In this document: piece after piece, positions 12,205 through 22,638 of the stretch | Layout of the letters: each line of letters opens with the position of its first letter | How positions within the stretch are numbered: the stretch's first letter is position 1 | Origin: Punica granatum | Lineage: Eukaryota; Streptophyta; Magnoliopsida; Myrtales; Lythraceae | DNA length: 64,000 nt | Direction: 5' to 3' | NCBI RefSeq assembly: GCF_007655135.1 | Contig: NC_045127.1 | Span: forward strand, 42,481,538-42,545,537 | Position numbers and translations under genes: made by a program | The notes under the pieces: generated by a model | Told to the model about the DNA's origin: nothing | Databases searched by the model: none | What the model saw: the letters and a program-made list of their open reading frames with translations, nothing else

Positions 12205-12387
12205 AAGGGGTTTTGACCTAGTAGTTAAGGAGGAGTTCAAGTATCCATCTGATCCCAAGCTCGAAATCCCTTGGAATCACCGAATCGCCTTAATGTAATT
12301 ACCCATTCCGTGTGACGTCGGGAGTTCACAGAATCCCGATGATTTGTCCAGTGAAGTTTGAACACTCCAGTTTAGCAAAAAAAAAAA
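12205..12387 (+). mobile_element. SINE-like element, second family
   Basis: The element has an A-box-like TGACCTAGTAGTTAA at 12214-12228, a B-box-like GCTCGAAATCCC at 12259-12270 and an 11-A tail at 12377-12387. This arrangement fits a tRNA-derived SINE of about 180 bp. The 5' boundary is approximate. Confidence 0.45.
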
Positions 12388-14309
12388 TTGGGTGTGGGTT
12401 TTAGGTAAAGAAAACTTGAAGAAAGTTGACCAAACCCATATTATATTATTACAATTTACTCTTAATAAATAAATGAACAATAAACAATACACTTGAGACT
12501 TGTCTTTTTCACTTAAGGCACAAGAGCAAATCTAATTTCAATTTCTTTAATTATTTGTTATTGTTGGAGACTGTTGATAAGTTGTGTTGATAATTAATAT
12601 TAGAGACAACTTATAGTCCCATTTTACATTCATATTCCTGAGGATCGAGAACAAAAATATATACTTAGATCTCATGAAAGAAGGAGATTGGGAGTCAGAG
12701 GATTCTTGGCATGTGCAATAGTGGCAGTAGGTGGTACTACAAGCACTGCCAGTGGATACAATGATACCTGACACATGTGGACAAGTAAAAGAAGAGAATA
12801 AGAATAGAAGAAGAAGAAGAAACCCGAGACAATAGAAAAGGAAACATAAGAAAAAAATCGTCAATATATAATTAGTTATCTTTTCTTTGAAATTATCCAT
12901 CTCTTTCTTTCATTGTATTTGCTCTAATGGGTACTTTTCATTCCATGGATTACTATAAAAAATATTTCATCAGTATTTCTAAAGAAATTAACGACCACAG
13001 CATGTCTGTGAGGCATTTTATGAGAAATTTTTGGCCGTCCCTATAATAATTTTTTCTTAAATGAATCAATATTAAATTTTTGAAAAATCCATCGCAAATC
13101 TCTTTGAGATTTTGTCAATATTTTCGAAAGCAAGTACTCACATAATACCTATCAGTAATTCATCAAAAAATTTTCCTTCTATATAATAACCTTTGAAAAT
13201 ATTTTTAATATAAATTTAGAAAATTCATCAAATATTTTTTTCCTTAATACGTACTTAACCACCAAAGTATTTCATTAAAAATTTCGTCAATATTTTCTGA
13301 AGAAATTACCGACAAATGACTTGATATTTTGTTGAAGATTTTCCATCAATAATATTTTTTCAGTGTGAACCATGGTATTTGGAAACCTAATTGGGCCCTG
13401 ACTAGTCTAATTGAGTTGGGTTGGTTCACTAAGGGGTAAAACTCTCCCTGCGTGGATTTTTTGCATTCACAAGGACTCGAATCCGATACATTACTTAAGC
13501 GGAACAAACATCAAATTGCTTGTGTTTGTTCCATCAGTAATTTTTATATTTATTATAGTGTTATCTGCAATAATTATACGAAATATAAATCCGAGATTCA
13601 GGGGAAACTCATAATATTGGCTACGAAAAAGAGTGAAGAGGCATTAGGAACCTAATTATAGATGGAATGATGGTGTGATAACTGTTTAAGTCGGCTCAAT
13701 TATTAAATTCAAATATATATATATATATATATATATGTATCCTATAATAAATAGGATTAGAAAAGTGATTTTATATATGGTATAAGGTCATAAAAGTAGA
13801 TATATAAATAAACAATTATAAATGCATATACAATTAGGACTAAATTAGTAAATACATATAATCATTAAATACTTAATAATTTTATTATATAAGCACCTTC
13901 TTGATTTAAAATATATAATCCCAAAATTCATTTATAAAAAATACAATTTCTTAAAAAAAAATTCTATAAAAAAATTTCGATATAATTGGTAACTAAAAAA
14001 ATCTACCATATGCAATGAGTACGTTTAAATATTGAACACTTTAAAAATATTAATAGATTAATTTATTTAAAATTTTTTTAAAAATGGATGATTTGCTCTT
14101 CATTTTTTTTTACAAAATACATGAGGTCATTTATTACAATTTTTAGAGTTTGATATTTACAAAAATATAATATTTTTTTCTAAGTGATATCATTTTCTTC
14201 ATCCATATTTGGTATTATAATTCATTTGCAATAATTTTGAATTTGTTATTATGTGCACTAATATTTGAATACTTTCAACTTAAGAATAATATATAACTTA
14301 ATGAAAATT
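12388..14309. other. Intergenic, AT-rich, possible CACTA-like MITE
   Basis: No coding region is supported. The interval of about 12950-13364 begins ACTATAAAAAATATTTC and ends AATATTTTTTCAGTG, with internal phrases such as AAATTACCGACAAATGAC. This resembles the ends of CACTA-derived small elements but is decayed. A minus-strand SINE-like remnant lies at about 13385-13540 and an AT run at 13708-13737. Confidence 0.4.
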
Positions 14310-14483
14310 TCAATTGCGATGTCAAGATTTTAGAAATCCATAAACAATAACCATTCTAAACAATAACTCGTGCAATGCACGACCAAAAAAGCTAGCCGTA
14401 TTAATGTTCTAACAACAAAATATAAGGTTAGAGGTAGGGTATGGAAACAAAATTCCTACATGAAGGAAATCGTTGGTTGAAAA
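14310..14483 (+). repeat. 174-bp segment shared with 22465-22638
   Basis: This segment immediately precedes LTR copy A and is nearly identical to the 174 bp immediately preceding LTR copy B. It is absent from the flanks of LTR copies C and D. It carries the palindrome CGTGCAATGCACG. It shows that the A/B pair arose by duplication of a unit larger than the LTR, or by recombination inside a tandem retroelement array. Confidence 0.85.
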
Positions 14484-17400
14484 TGTGCGCACTCGAATTT
14501 TAATCTTGTCGGGGCATACGTGCGCGTGCCTATGCAACGCGGCTTAGGAGTGTCCACCTTCCCGGGGACGCGCGACGGACGCACGTGAGAATGAGTCGCC
14601 ACTTGCCATTTTACGACCCAACGGTCGAGGGCTAGCAAGTTACTCGGGTCTAGGGGTACGGGGTACACCTAATTGCTAAGGCCTATGGTCTTCGAAATCC
14701 GAGGTTCCAAATTCGGGAGCTCTGTTACATGCGAGCCTATATCTCGTATGCCCTATCAGTACTCTAGCTTGTCTAAGCTTTCCATTTTAATTTAATTACC
14801 GCTTAATTAAGTTCCGCTCATCTTACGCGTTTTGACACCATAAATTCGAAAAAACACTCCAACCGGGATTCTTACATGAATAAATGTACAATATAAATCC
14901 TTACATTGTCCTCTCGAATAAATAAAATACAAATTACAACTGAATCCCGGTCGGTTCGCGTTGGGTTATTATTCCACTCGTGCTTACCGTGTGGTTTGAA
15001 AAGATTGGAATTGAAGTTAAGACGCGCGCTCAGTGTTAGGGGGATTAGACCTCGTGATCTACGATTGGGGCGTTGGATCCTCTATGAATCGTGCCCTAAA
15101 GGATCGAGCTCGATTCGCATAACAAACAAGTGGAAGAATGTAACAAGCGGATACAAATAAACAAAATATGGGATTTTGTTATTGTTAAATTTACGTGAAT
15201 TAACCAATTATTAACCGGGGTATCTTGGCATGCAAATCCTACCTTAAAGCAGTCAAAGTGGGTACAAGGTGTGAATCGATCAAGGATCGACTCGGGAAGG
15301 TATTTCGCATTCGACATTATTTTCCGAGGACTTGGCAGACGTGACGTCTGTAGTCAGGTCTTGTGTTTGTGAGTTGCTTTTAGGATTGTTCTATGTTGTG
15401 ATACTACGGTTGTTACAGGTTATTACAGAACATGGATTCCACCCGTAAACCCTAGAACCTAGTGCCTAACCCGCCATTGCTCGTTTTTGTCTTAACCAAG
15501 TACACAATTAGTCCGGTATTTGTATTTTGAGCCAATCCACCCGAACTAACTACCCGAGACTACGCTAGAATAACAAAAACTCATCGGTGGATAGAGCGAG
15601 CTATGCAGATGAACCTGCGCTTAGACAAGTAGCCCATCTCTACCCTGATACCGTAGTATTTCTGTTATTCTAACCCTAGGGATGTTGCTAAGTTGCAAAT
15701 AGACGATTTTGCCCTTGAGGTGAAAATTGTTTTCGGAAAAGAGAGATTACGCGGTGCGGGCTACCTCGGCCTGTGACCGGCGCTAACCGATGCCCTAGAC
15801 CTTCCGGGGTTGTCAAGAACCCTGAAAAGCCAAAAGATCGATTAATCTATCCGGAAGTGATCTAAGAAGAACTTCCACGTCCCGACCTGAGTTTCCTGAA
15901 ATCAGGTGAGGCCTCGAGTCAAGACACGCAAGTCCTCCCTAGACATCCATGTCACATCGAACCACGTGTCTCGGGTTTTATAAAATTTGCAAGTTTTGAG
16001 AAGGGCACGAATGCATGTTTGCAACCTATCGACGCGTGTTACCGGTTTATTACCAATTCGTGCAAAATTATTAGGGCCAAGTGAGTTAATTAATTGCATG
16101 AACGTCCCAATTACCCCGTTAGTGGAATTATTGATTAAATTAATTAATATTTTGCCAAATGCTCTAAATATGCGGGTTTCAGACCGTCGAGCCGATCATT
16201 GATGGACTGTCCGATGCGAATCCTAATTCCCGACCACCTTGGGATTTTAAAAAATAATTTTAGGTTGAGTTTGCATGATTAAACCGATTCATGTGAGGTT
16301 TCGATTAAAACGAGAAAATAAAGCGTTTAAACACGGATCAATAACACATTATCACGTCAAGCACGACAATCATACAAATTTACACAGTCGGTGCCGCCAT
16401 GATCATGATAAACACATACGAACGTACACAAACATAATATTAACGGAATCGATAAAACGGTGCCGACTCATGGAAACGGCAAATCATGCAAAAGTACGTA
16501 TTATTATGTTGTATACATATAATTACAGAAAACAAAATATTTAAACGGGACACACATGTTGTCGGTCGGGGATCCAAGTAGGAAAGGGCTAAGTATCTTT
16601 AGGAAATGTCTGGGGACTAATTTGAATAATTTTAAAAGAACAGGGACTGATTTGAAAATTCGGATAAAGTTTTAGGGGACTGATTTGAAAATTCTGGAAA
16701 CAATGGAGACTGTGTAGAAATTACTGAAAATGTCCCAGGACTTGTTTGAAATGAATTTGAAAATTCGGGCTGATCTGAAAAGTGAAAAAATGCCCCAGGG
16801 ACTGAACTGAAACAACTTGAAAGTTCTTTGGAGTGGTTGGAAAATTCTGGAAAATTCAAGGACTGATTGGAAAATGATAAAATGGCTGGGACTTGACTGA
16901 AACGAATTTTAAAATTCGGGACAGATATGAAAAGGGTGAAAAATAGCCCCAGGACTAAACTGAAACAAATTGAAAAGTTCTTTGGAGTGGTTGAACAATT
17001 CTGGGAAATTCATGGACTGATCCGGAAATATTAAAATTGGCTGGAACTTGACTGAAACAAATTTTAAAATTCGGGGCAGATATGAAAAAATAAAAATGCA
17101 TCCTCAGGACTGAAATGAGACAAAACATAATGTTCGCAAAATCGAGTTCGGGATAAATCCGGTCACCCACGCAACCCAATAACGCTCATTTCACATCATA
17201 TCCATTCAAGCAAACATTAATATTCAGAAACGGAGCCTAGACATGCCACTAAGTCCGGAATTTACCTAGTTCGGAAAGTTGAGAGGTGATTCTATAAATA
17301 AAAAAAATTAAAAAATTAAAAATTTCGTCGGGAAGTTGGGCTGCTGAGGAAGGATTGGGCCGAACGGTTGAGATCCGGATTGGATTGGGCCGAGCTGGGC

Positions 17401-18748
17401 TGCTATTGGACCGGCGAAGCTGGGTTGCGACTGCTGGATTCGGCCGCCGCTAGGCCCGGTTAGGCTGCTGATCACGGGCTGGGCTTCTGGATGCGGACCG
17501 ACACACACTTTGCCTTTGCGGCCCGGAAGAAAAATAAAACGAATCGATTAATGTCAAAAGGGGAAACCGAGGAGAAGTAAATACGGTTCGGGTGGCTACG
17601 ATTGCACCCGACCCTAGGGGACCCCAAGGCGCAGTTGGAGGGCACAAGAGTCGTCGAGAGAGAGAATCGGCCGAGCGGAAGGGGTTCCGAGCATCGGGTT
17701 TTCGCGGGTGAAAGGGAGAGCAGCGAGTTTCGGGAACCGAGGGAGAGTTGAAGGGAATCAGGGTTAATTCCGAGAGCGAGCTGCGAGTTCCGAGAAAGAG
17801 TCGTGGGGGAAATCGAGCTGTGAGGAATCCTGGGTGAGTTGAGAGTTTGAGTTGCGGGTTCGGCGAGGGCGCTGGGGGTTGGATCGTGGGCGAGCCGAGG
17901 TTTCGACGGGGGCGAGCTCTGGGTTTGGACCGTGGGTGAATTGAGGTTTCGGCGAGGGCGAGCTCTGATTTTTTTCAAGGGAGATCGTGAGCTGTCGGTT
18001 TTTTTGAACGTCCGTGAGCTGAGGATTTTCGTCCGAATGAGCTGGAGATTTTTTGCTTGAGTCCCCCCCCGGCCGAACTCTATGAGCCGCGGGTTTTTGT
18101 TCCGAAAAATCGAGAGAGAGAGAGAGAGAGAGTTGCGTGCACCGTGATGTTGGCGTGTGCGGAGCTGTTGACATGTGTAGAGAAGTTGGCGTGTGGCAGG
18201 CTCCTGACGTAGCGCGGTCACGGGCTCAAATTCGTCGATGGCCGGGAGCAGAAGAAGAAGAAGTAAAGGAAAAAGAAAAGAAAGATGAAAGAAAGGAAGA
18301 AGCACAGGAAGAAAAAGAAAACGTGAAAAAGCAACGGTTAGAAGTCAGACTTCAGACTTCTGACCGTTTTCCTTTTTTTCTTTTTTGAATGAATTCGACC
18401 CGCGTACAAAATTAAAAATTCTGTCTTCTTGATCGAACGTCGGAAAAATAATTCGAGACCGCCATCGTGCTCAGAAAAATTCGTTGATCGATATTATGCA
18501 ATAATATCATTTTCAATCTCGAATTTTGTCCCGATTTTGAAAATTGACATCGATGTTCGCTAAATTCGAAAACGTCCCAAATAGTATTATTTTTGAAAAA
18601 AATAATAAATTTGGTGTTAAATTAGGAAAAATTTCTATTTCAAAAAGTTGCGAATACTGGAGTAATTAATCGGAAATACTTATTTCACGGGTGGCAAAAT
18701 GACGATTTTGCCCCTCTGGAGCCGGTGGACCAAAATTGGGTGCTGACA
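14484..18748 (+). mobile_element. Very long LTR, copy A (complete, 4.27 kb)
   Basis: The copy begins TGTGCGCACTCG and ends GGGTGCTGACA, giving the TG...CA termini typical of LTRs. The boundaries are transferred from solo copy C, where a target duplication fixes them. The interior is non-coding. It contains sub-repeats of about 154 bp around 16800-17120, a purine-rich tract (18247-18335) and a short GA run. The antisense strand of the purine tract gives a long, proline/serine/leucine-rich open frame (17472-18305), which I regard as compositional. No primer-binding site is evident after 18748, and the 5-bp flanks (GAAAA and GCTTT) do not match, so this is not a simple solo LTR. LTRs over 4 kb are known in Tat/Ogre-type and LARD-type plant elements. 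Confidence 0.8.
16800..17120 (+). repeat. Sub-repeats of about 154 bp inside LTR A
   Basis: The phrase GACTGAACTGAAACAACTTG near 16800 recurs as GACTAAACTGAAACAAATTG near 16953. The sequence between is also repeated (TTCTTTGGAGTGGTTG, ATTTTAAAATTCGGG). The same array occurs in copies B and C, so it belongs to the LTR. Confidence 0.75.
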
Positions 18749-18993
18749 GCTTTCCCCTCTTTGGTTGCGTGCTCGGATAGAGGATGTAGCCAAAGATCAT
18801 GAGAAGCACCCGTTCGATCTTGACGACTACCTGGACATTCTCCCAATAGTGACTCGTTCTCTTGTTTGGATGAGTCGCGCGAGTGCAATGGACCTGTTTA
18901 TGGAAGGGAAAAAAAAATGAGTCATGGCAAGGAAGCGATACAGTGCGAGTTTGTAACTTAAAACAACAAATACAGGGATAAAACTCGTAAAAC

Positions 18994-19522
18994 AATAAAT
19001 GTGGACGCGAAGTCCAGAAAGCGGTATACCTGGACGCGAAGTCCAACAAGTAGTAAAGGTGGACGCGAAGTCTAAAAAGCTGTAAAGGTGGACATGAAGT
19101 CCAGAAAGCGATAAATGTGAACACGAAGTCTTAAAAGCGATAGAGGGGGACACGAAGTCCAAAAAACAGTAAAAGTGAACGCAAAGTTCGAAAAGCAGTA
19201 AAGATGGACACGGATTCCTGGACACGGAGTCTTGGACACGGAGTCCGAAAAGCTGTAAAGATGGACACGGAGTCCGAAAAGCTGTAAAGATGGACACAGA
19301 GTCCGAAAAGCTGTAAAGATTGACACGGAGTCCTGGACACAGAGTCTGAAAAGCTGTAAAGATGAACATGAAGTCCTAGACACGGAGTCCGAAAAGCAGT
19401 AAATGTGGACGCGAAGTCCAGAAAGCAGTAAATGTGTACACGAAGTCTAGAAAGTCGTAAATGTGGACGCGAAATCCAAAAAGCTGTAAATGTGGACGTG
19501 AAGTCCAGAAAGTAGTAAATGT
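18994..19522. repeat. 29-bp minisatellite, about 18 units
   Basis: Degenerate tandem copies of a 29-base unit containing TGGACGCGAAGTCC or TGGACACGGAGTCC followed by a GAAAAGC(T/A)GTAAA spacer. A few half-units of about 14 bases occur near 19210-19240 and 19330-19385. Because 29 is not a multiple of 3, each frame cycles through all three readings. The minus strand nevertheless stays open over long stretches in more than one frame. Confidence 0.9.
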
Positions 19523-20222
19523 AAGTTGATAGGAAAATGTAGGAAATGCTGAAGCAAAAATAATTGCTAAGGAATGGCGCAGGGCGCTGAAAATGGGAGC
19601 TTGGCATTGAGTCGGGGCAAGCTGGTATGGTGCAGCAATAGGCATGGCCTGTAGTTTGTCGCGTGATTGGGCACATGCTGGATGACTTGTGTCGCGCGCT
19701 TGGCGGGGATGGTCTGATCACTGTGTTCACCAGGGATGCTGTTGATTGTGAATGTTGCCATAGTGAAGCGGTACTGTGGGTTGGACTAACCCTTGGGACC
19801 AAGACGCATCTTGTCTCGGTGGAGAGTGAGGATTGCGCGTGACTCTCCCGCAGAGATGGGCACCACTTTCCATTAGTCGTGTGAACGGTGGTGTACGCTG
19901 AATGTGCAGGGCTGATACTACCCCAAATGTGCTGATCTGCCGTAGACCGGCCTCGCCACTAGGGCGGTTGCTCATTGCTCTGCCGGATGCCAGCTCTGTC
20001 GCAGGGCGATTGTAGTTTGTTGGGGATGCCCTGGTCTTGCGATGAAGGACTCGAGTTCTAGACGAAGTGCCCACGTACCATGAGGGATGGGGAATCAGAG
20101 TCCGCCATAGTTCCCACATTTGTTGTACCTGTGATCCTGACATCATTAGTAAGTCATAGGATTACTAGCGATTTGTAAGCACAGATAAAAGGATGTGTTC
20201 ATGACTCATATTCTTCAGTTTT

Positions 20223-20240
20223 GGGTCGCCTAGGCGACCC
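20223..20240. repeat. Perfect 18-bp palindrome
   Basis: GGGTCGCCTAGGCGACCC is an uninterrupted self-complementary sequence within the non-coding region between LTRs A and B. Confidence 0.9.
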
Positions 20241-22464
20241 GTAAAGAGTTTTTGCTTTGGCGATGCGAATGAGATCTCATTTTCGAAGGCCTCAATGCTA
20301 GGCTTCCAAGGCTCCTGTTGGCCATGCATGAGTATATCGAGACATTCTCAATGATGCCCTAACGGCTCTGTCGATTATTCGACGCGTTCATCGGCTTAGG
20401 ACCCTTCTCGTGAGGGTACCGTAGGGCAGCTGCACTGGTGACCTGCATGGGGATTTTCTGTGCAAATTTGGTTAGATCTCAGTCTATTCATTTCTAAAGT
20501 GTTATGACTTGACTCCCGAGAGGAGTGTCTGAAATTTTAAGCTCTGTTGTAGCCGATTGAAGGGTGGTTGTGACCCATTTGGAGTTATGCAATGACAAAG
20601 AGAAAAGAGAAAGCTTAGGGAGCACGCTGCCCCAAGCTAAAAGGATACACGGGCTCACGCCTGCAGCGACACGTACTCCCTTTTCTCCTTTGTCCTTCTG
20701 TTGCGTAAGCTGTCCCAAATTGCTCGGATGGTATGCTTGGTTGCCTACTGTATGTGAGGTAGACTTCGCTTTAGACAATTGAGTAGTGCAGGAGAACCGA
20801 TGGAGAATCGTGTTGGAGTAGACAAACTGATTGTTTCCCACGAGGAAGCCTTAGTCAGCATGATGTGTGGCGGCCTAGGGTGACACTTTGATTTATTTAT
20901 CTCTCATTTTGCTCTCCTTTTACTACAGTCGCCTACCTCGGGATTCGGCCGCACCTCTCGACCTAAAAGGGATTAGCTCTCCTTTTGCCATGACTGCCCG
21001 CCTCGGAATTTTCAGTCGTGTCTCTCTCTTACCCTAAATTTTGCCTATGTCGCCCCGAGGGGTTTTCGACCTAGCGGACTCGATTCTTTTGTCTCTTCAG
21101 TTTGCAAGGGCGAAGGGTTCGAAGGATTCGACCTCCGAGTGCGTTGTGTTCTGTCTCCGTCGAGGAGTTGCGTCTGCTGCTCCCCTTTTGTCGGGGTTTG
21201 TTGATTTCTTCTTCGAATTGGCGGTGCCGAAGTTTTATATATCGGCGGTGCCTTGTTTTGTTCATTGGCGGGTTTTTCCCGCGTCTTTTCTCTCTCTCTT
21301 CATTGGCGGGTTTTTCCAGCTTCTTTCCACTTTTTTTCTTTTCTTGCAGTTGGGGTTTGTTTTATGCCCCATGTATTTGTCGGAAACTCCTCGACTTTGC
21401 ATTGTGTGGTCGCTTTGGTGTGTCGTGCCCTATTTCGTGAGGGCCGGAACTTTCATGGAGATTTGGCTCTTGGATATTCGGAAGCCGAACTTCGTGTTGC
21501 TTGTCCTTGCAAACCTTACAAATGATTTCCCCTATAGTCTAAAAATAGAGCAAGATTTGCTCTGGGGTGCAGGTGACCGAGGTTGCCCCGGCATGAGTGT
21601 TGAACGCGGATGCCTCGGCCTTCTTGGTCTGCGTCGAACGCCGTTCCTGACCGTGTCTTGTCGCTCCCGTGGAGGGTGCCCCTAGGAGGATAGGTGCTCT
21701 TGAAGTCGGCGTACGTGCTTTGTTCGGGGGCCATGCTTGCCATCGACTGAGTTGATTGGATTGACAGCATGTGGCTCGCTCAGTCGTTTTTGTCTTCGGC
21801 TTCGTTAAAAGGGGGATACTTTCGCATCAAGCCTCTTTCCTGTCGAACTATAGGGAGAGAGACCCGATAAGAGTTCTCGTGGAGGTGTGAACCCGTGTAT
21901 CGCTCTTCGCCTGTAGCCGGCATGCCCCTGTGAAGGATGACAAAGAATATAATATATTAGGTGATTATACGGTGAAATATGTGGTAAGAAATATAAGGTG
22001 GACCCATGGGAAGTTCCCTCATCCAACGCGCGACCCATGAGGTGCCGTGCGTGGGGGACATTCAATTTCGGGAGTCTGGTCATCGCCACGCTGGAGCGGT
22101 TAAACTGTGACTAGGAACCGCATAGTTGTACTTTCCCCGATTGCAGGTTGGTCTGCGCAGCCATCCTAGGGAAAGGTCGAGGAGCTGACTCCCATTGGGA
22201 CATGCGAGTTGGACAAGTCCAACAAAACCAATAGGGAGTCTTCGAGACTGCTCAAGTGCCCCTTGAATGGTTCGTTCATGCCGAGAGCTTGTTTGGAAAT
22301 GCGAATAAATGTAAAAGAGCATTTCGAAGAGAGTGTGTGTTGCCCCGGTAGCAGGTCGGTGGCCACAGCGGAGGGTGGGTTGGGCCCATTCTTCAATCGG
22401 CAGCGTGATCGTGCTGGAAGCCCCGTGGCGGGTGGGCTGGGACATGCTATATTCGTTATAGAAA

Positions 22465-22638
22465 TCAATTGCGATGTCAAGATTTTAGAAATCCATAAAA
22501 AATAACCATTCTAAACAATAACTCGTGCAATGCACGACCAAAAAAGCTAGCTGTATTAATGTACTAACAACAAAATATAAGGTTAGAGGTAGGGTATGGA
22601 AACAAAATTCCTACATGAAGGAAATCGTTGGTTGAAAA
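22465..22638 (+). repeat. 174-bp segment shared with 14310-14483
   Basis: Second copy of the segment that precedes the LTR boundary in copy A. The match begins at TCAATTGCGATG and runs without a break into LTR B. Confidence 0.85.

Larger units (their letters stand above)
18749..22464. mobile_element. Non-coding region between LTR copies A and B
   Basis: This is 3.7 kb of moderately GC-rich sequence with a 29-bp minisatellite near its left end. I see no gag, protease, reverse transcriptase, RNase H or integrase motif in any frame, no tRNA-type primer site at the left end and no clear polypurine tract at the right end. A unit with two 4-kb LTRs and about 3-4 kb of non-coding interior would fit a large retrotransposon derivative (LARD). 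The missing primer site and the shared 174 bp make that uncertain. The longest forward frame (21041-21685, 214 codons) has no recognisable domain. Around 21260-21330 the phrase TTCATTGGCGGGTTTTTCC is directly repeated. Confidence 0.5.

Noticed and set aside
14340..14390. Helitron 3' end (hairpin CGTGCAATGCACG followed by CTAG)
   Set aside because: The hairpin and CTAG are suggestive, but the next base is C rather than T, no 5' TC end can be placed, and the similarity to the second copy continues well past the supposed end.
17472..18305. 277-codon minus-strand frame inside LTR A (related frame at 25185-25910 in LTR B)
   Set aside because: It begins in a polypyrimidine tract that forces a hydrophobic start, is dominated by Pro/Ser/Arg, and differs by frame shifts between copies A and B. 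Composition explains it better than coding.
14484..18748. LTR A as a solo LTR
   Set aside because: The 5-bp flanks GAAAA and GCTTT do not match, unlike the perfect TGATC around copy C.
18827..19802. Minus-strand frames of 100-223 codons near 19 kb
   Set aside because: They run through the 29-bp minisatellite, whose minus strand lacks stop codons; the same peptide pattern appears in different frames, so no single protein is implied.
21041..21685. 214-codon forward frame between the LTRs
   Set aside because: No domain, no zinc knuckle, protease or polymerase motif, and overlapping frames of similar quality in the same stretch.
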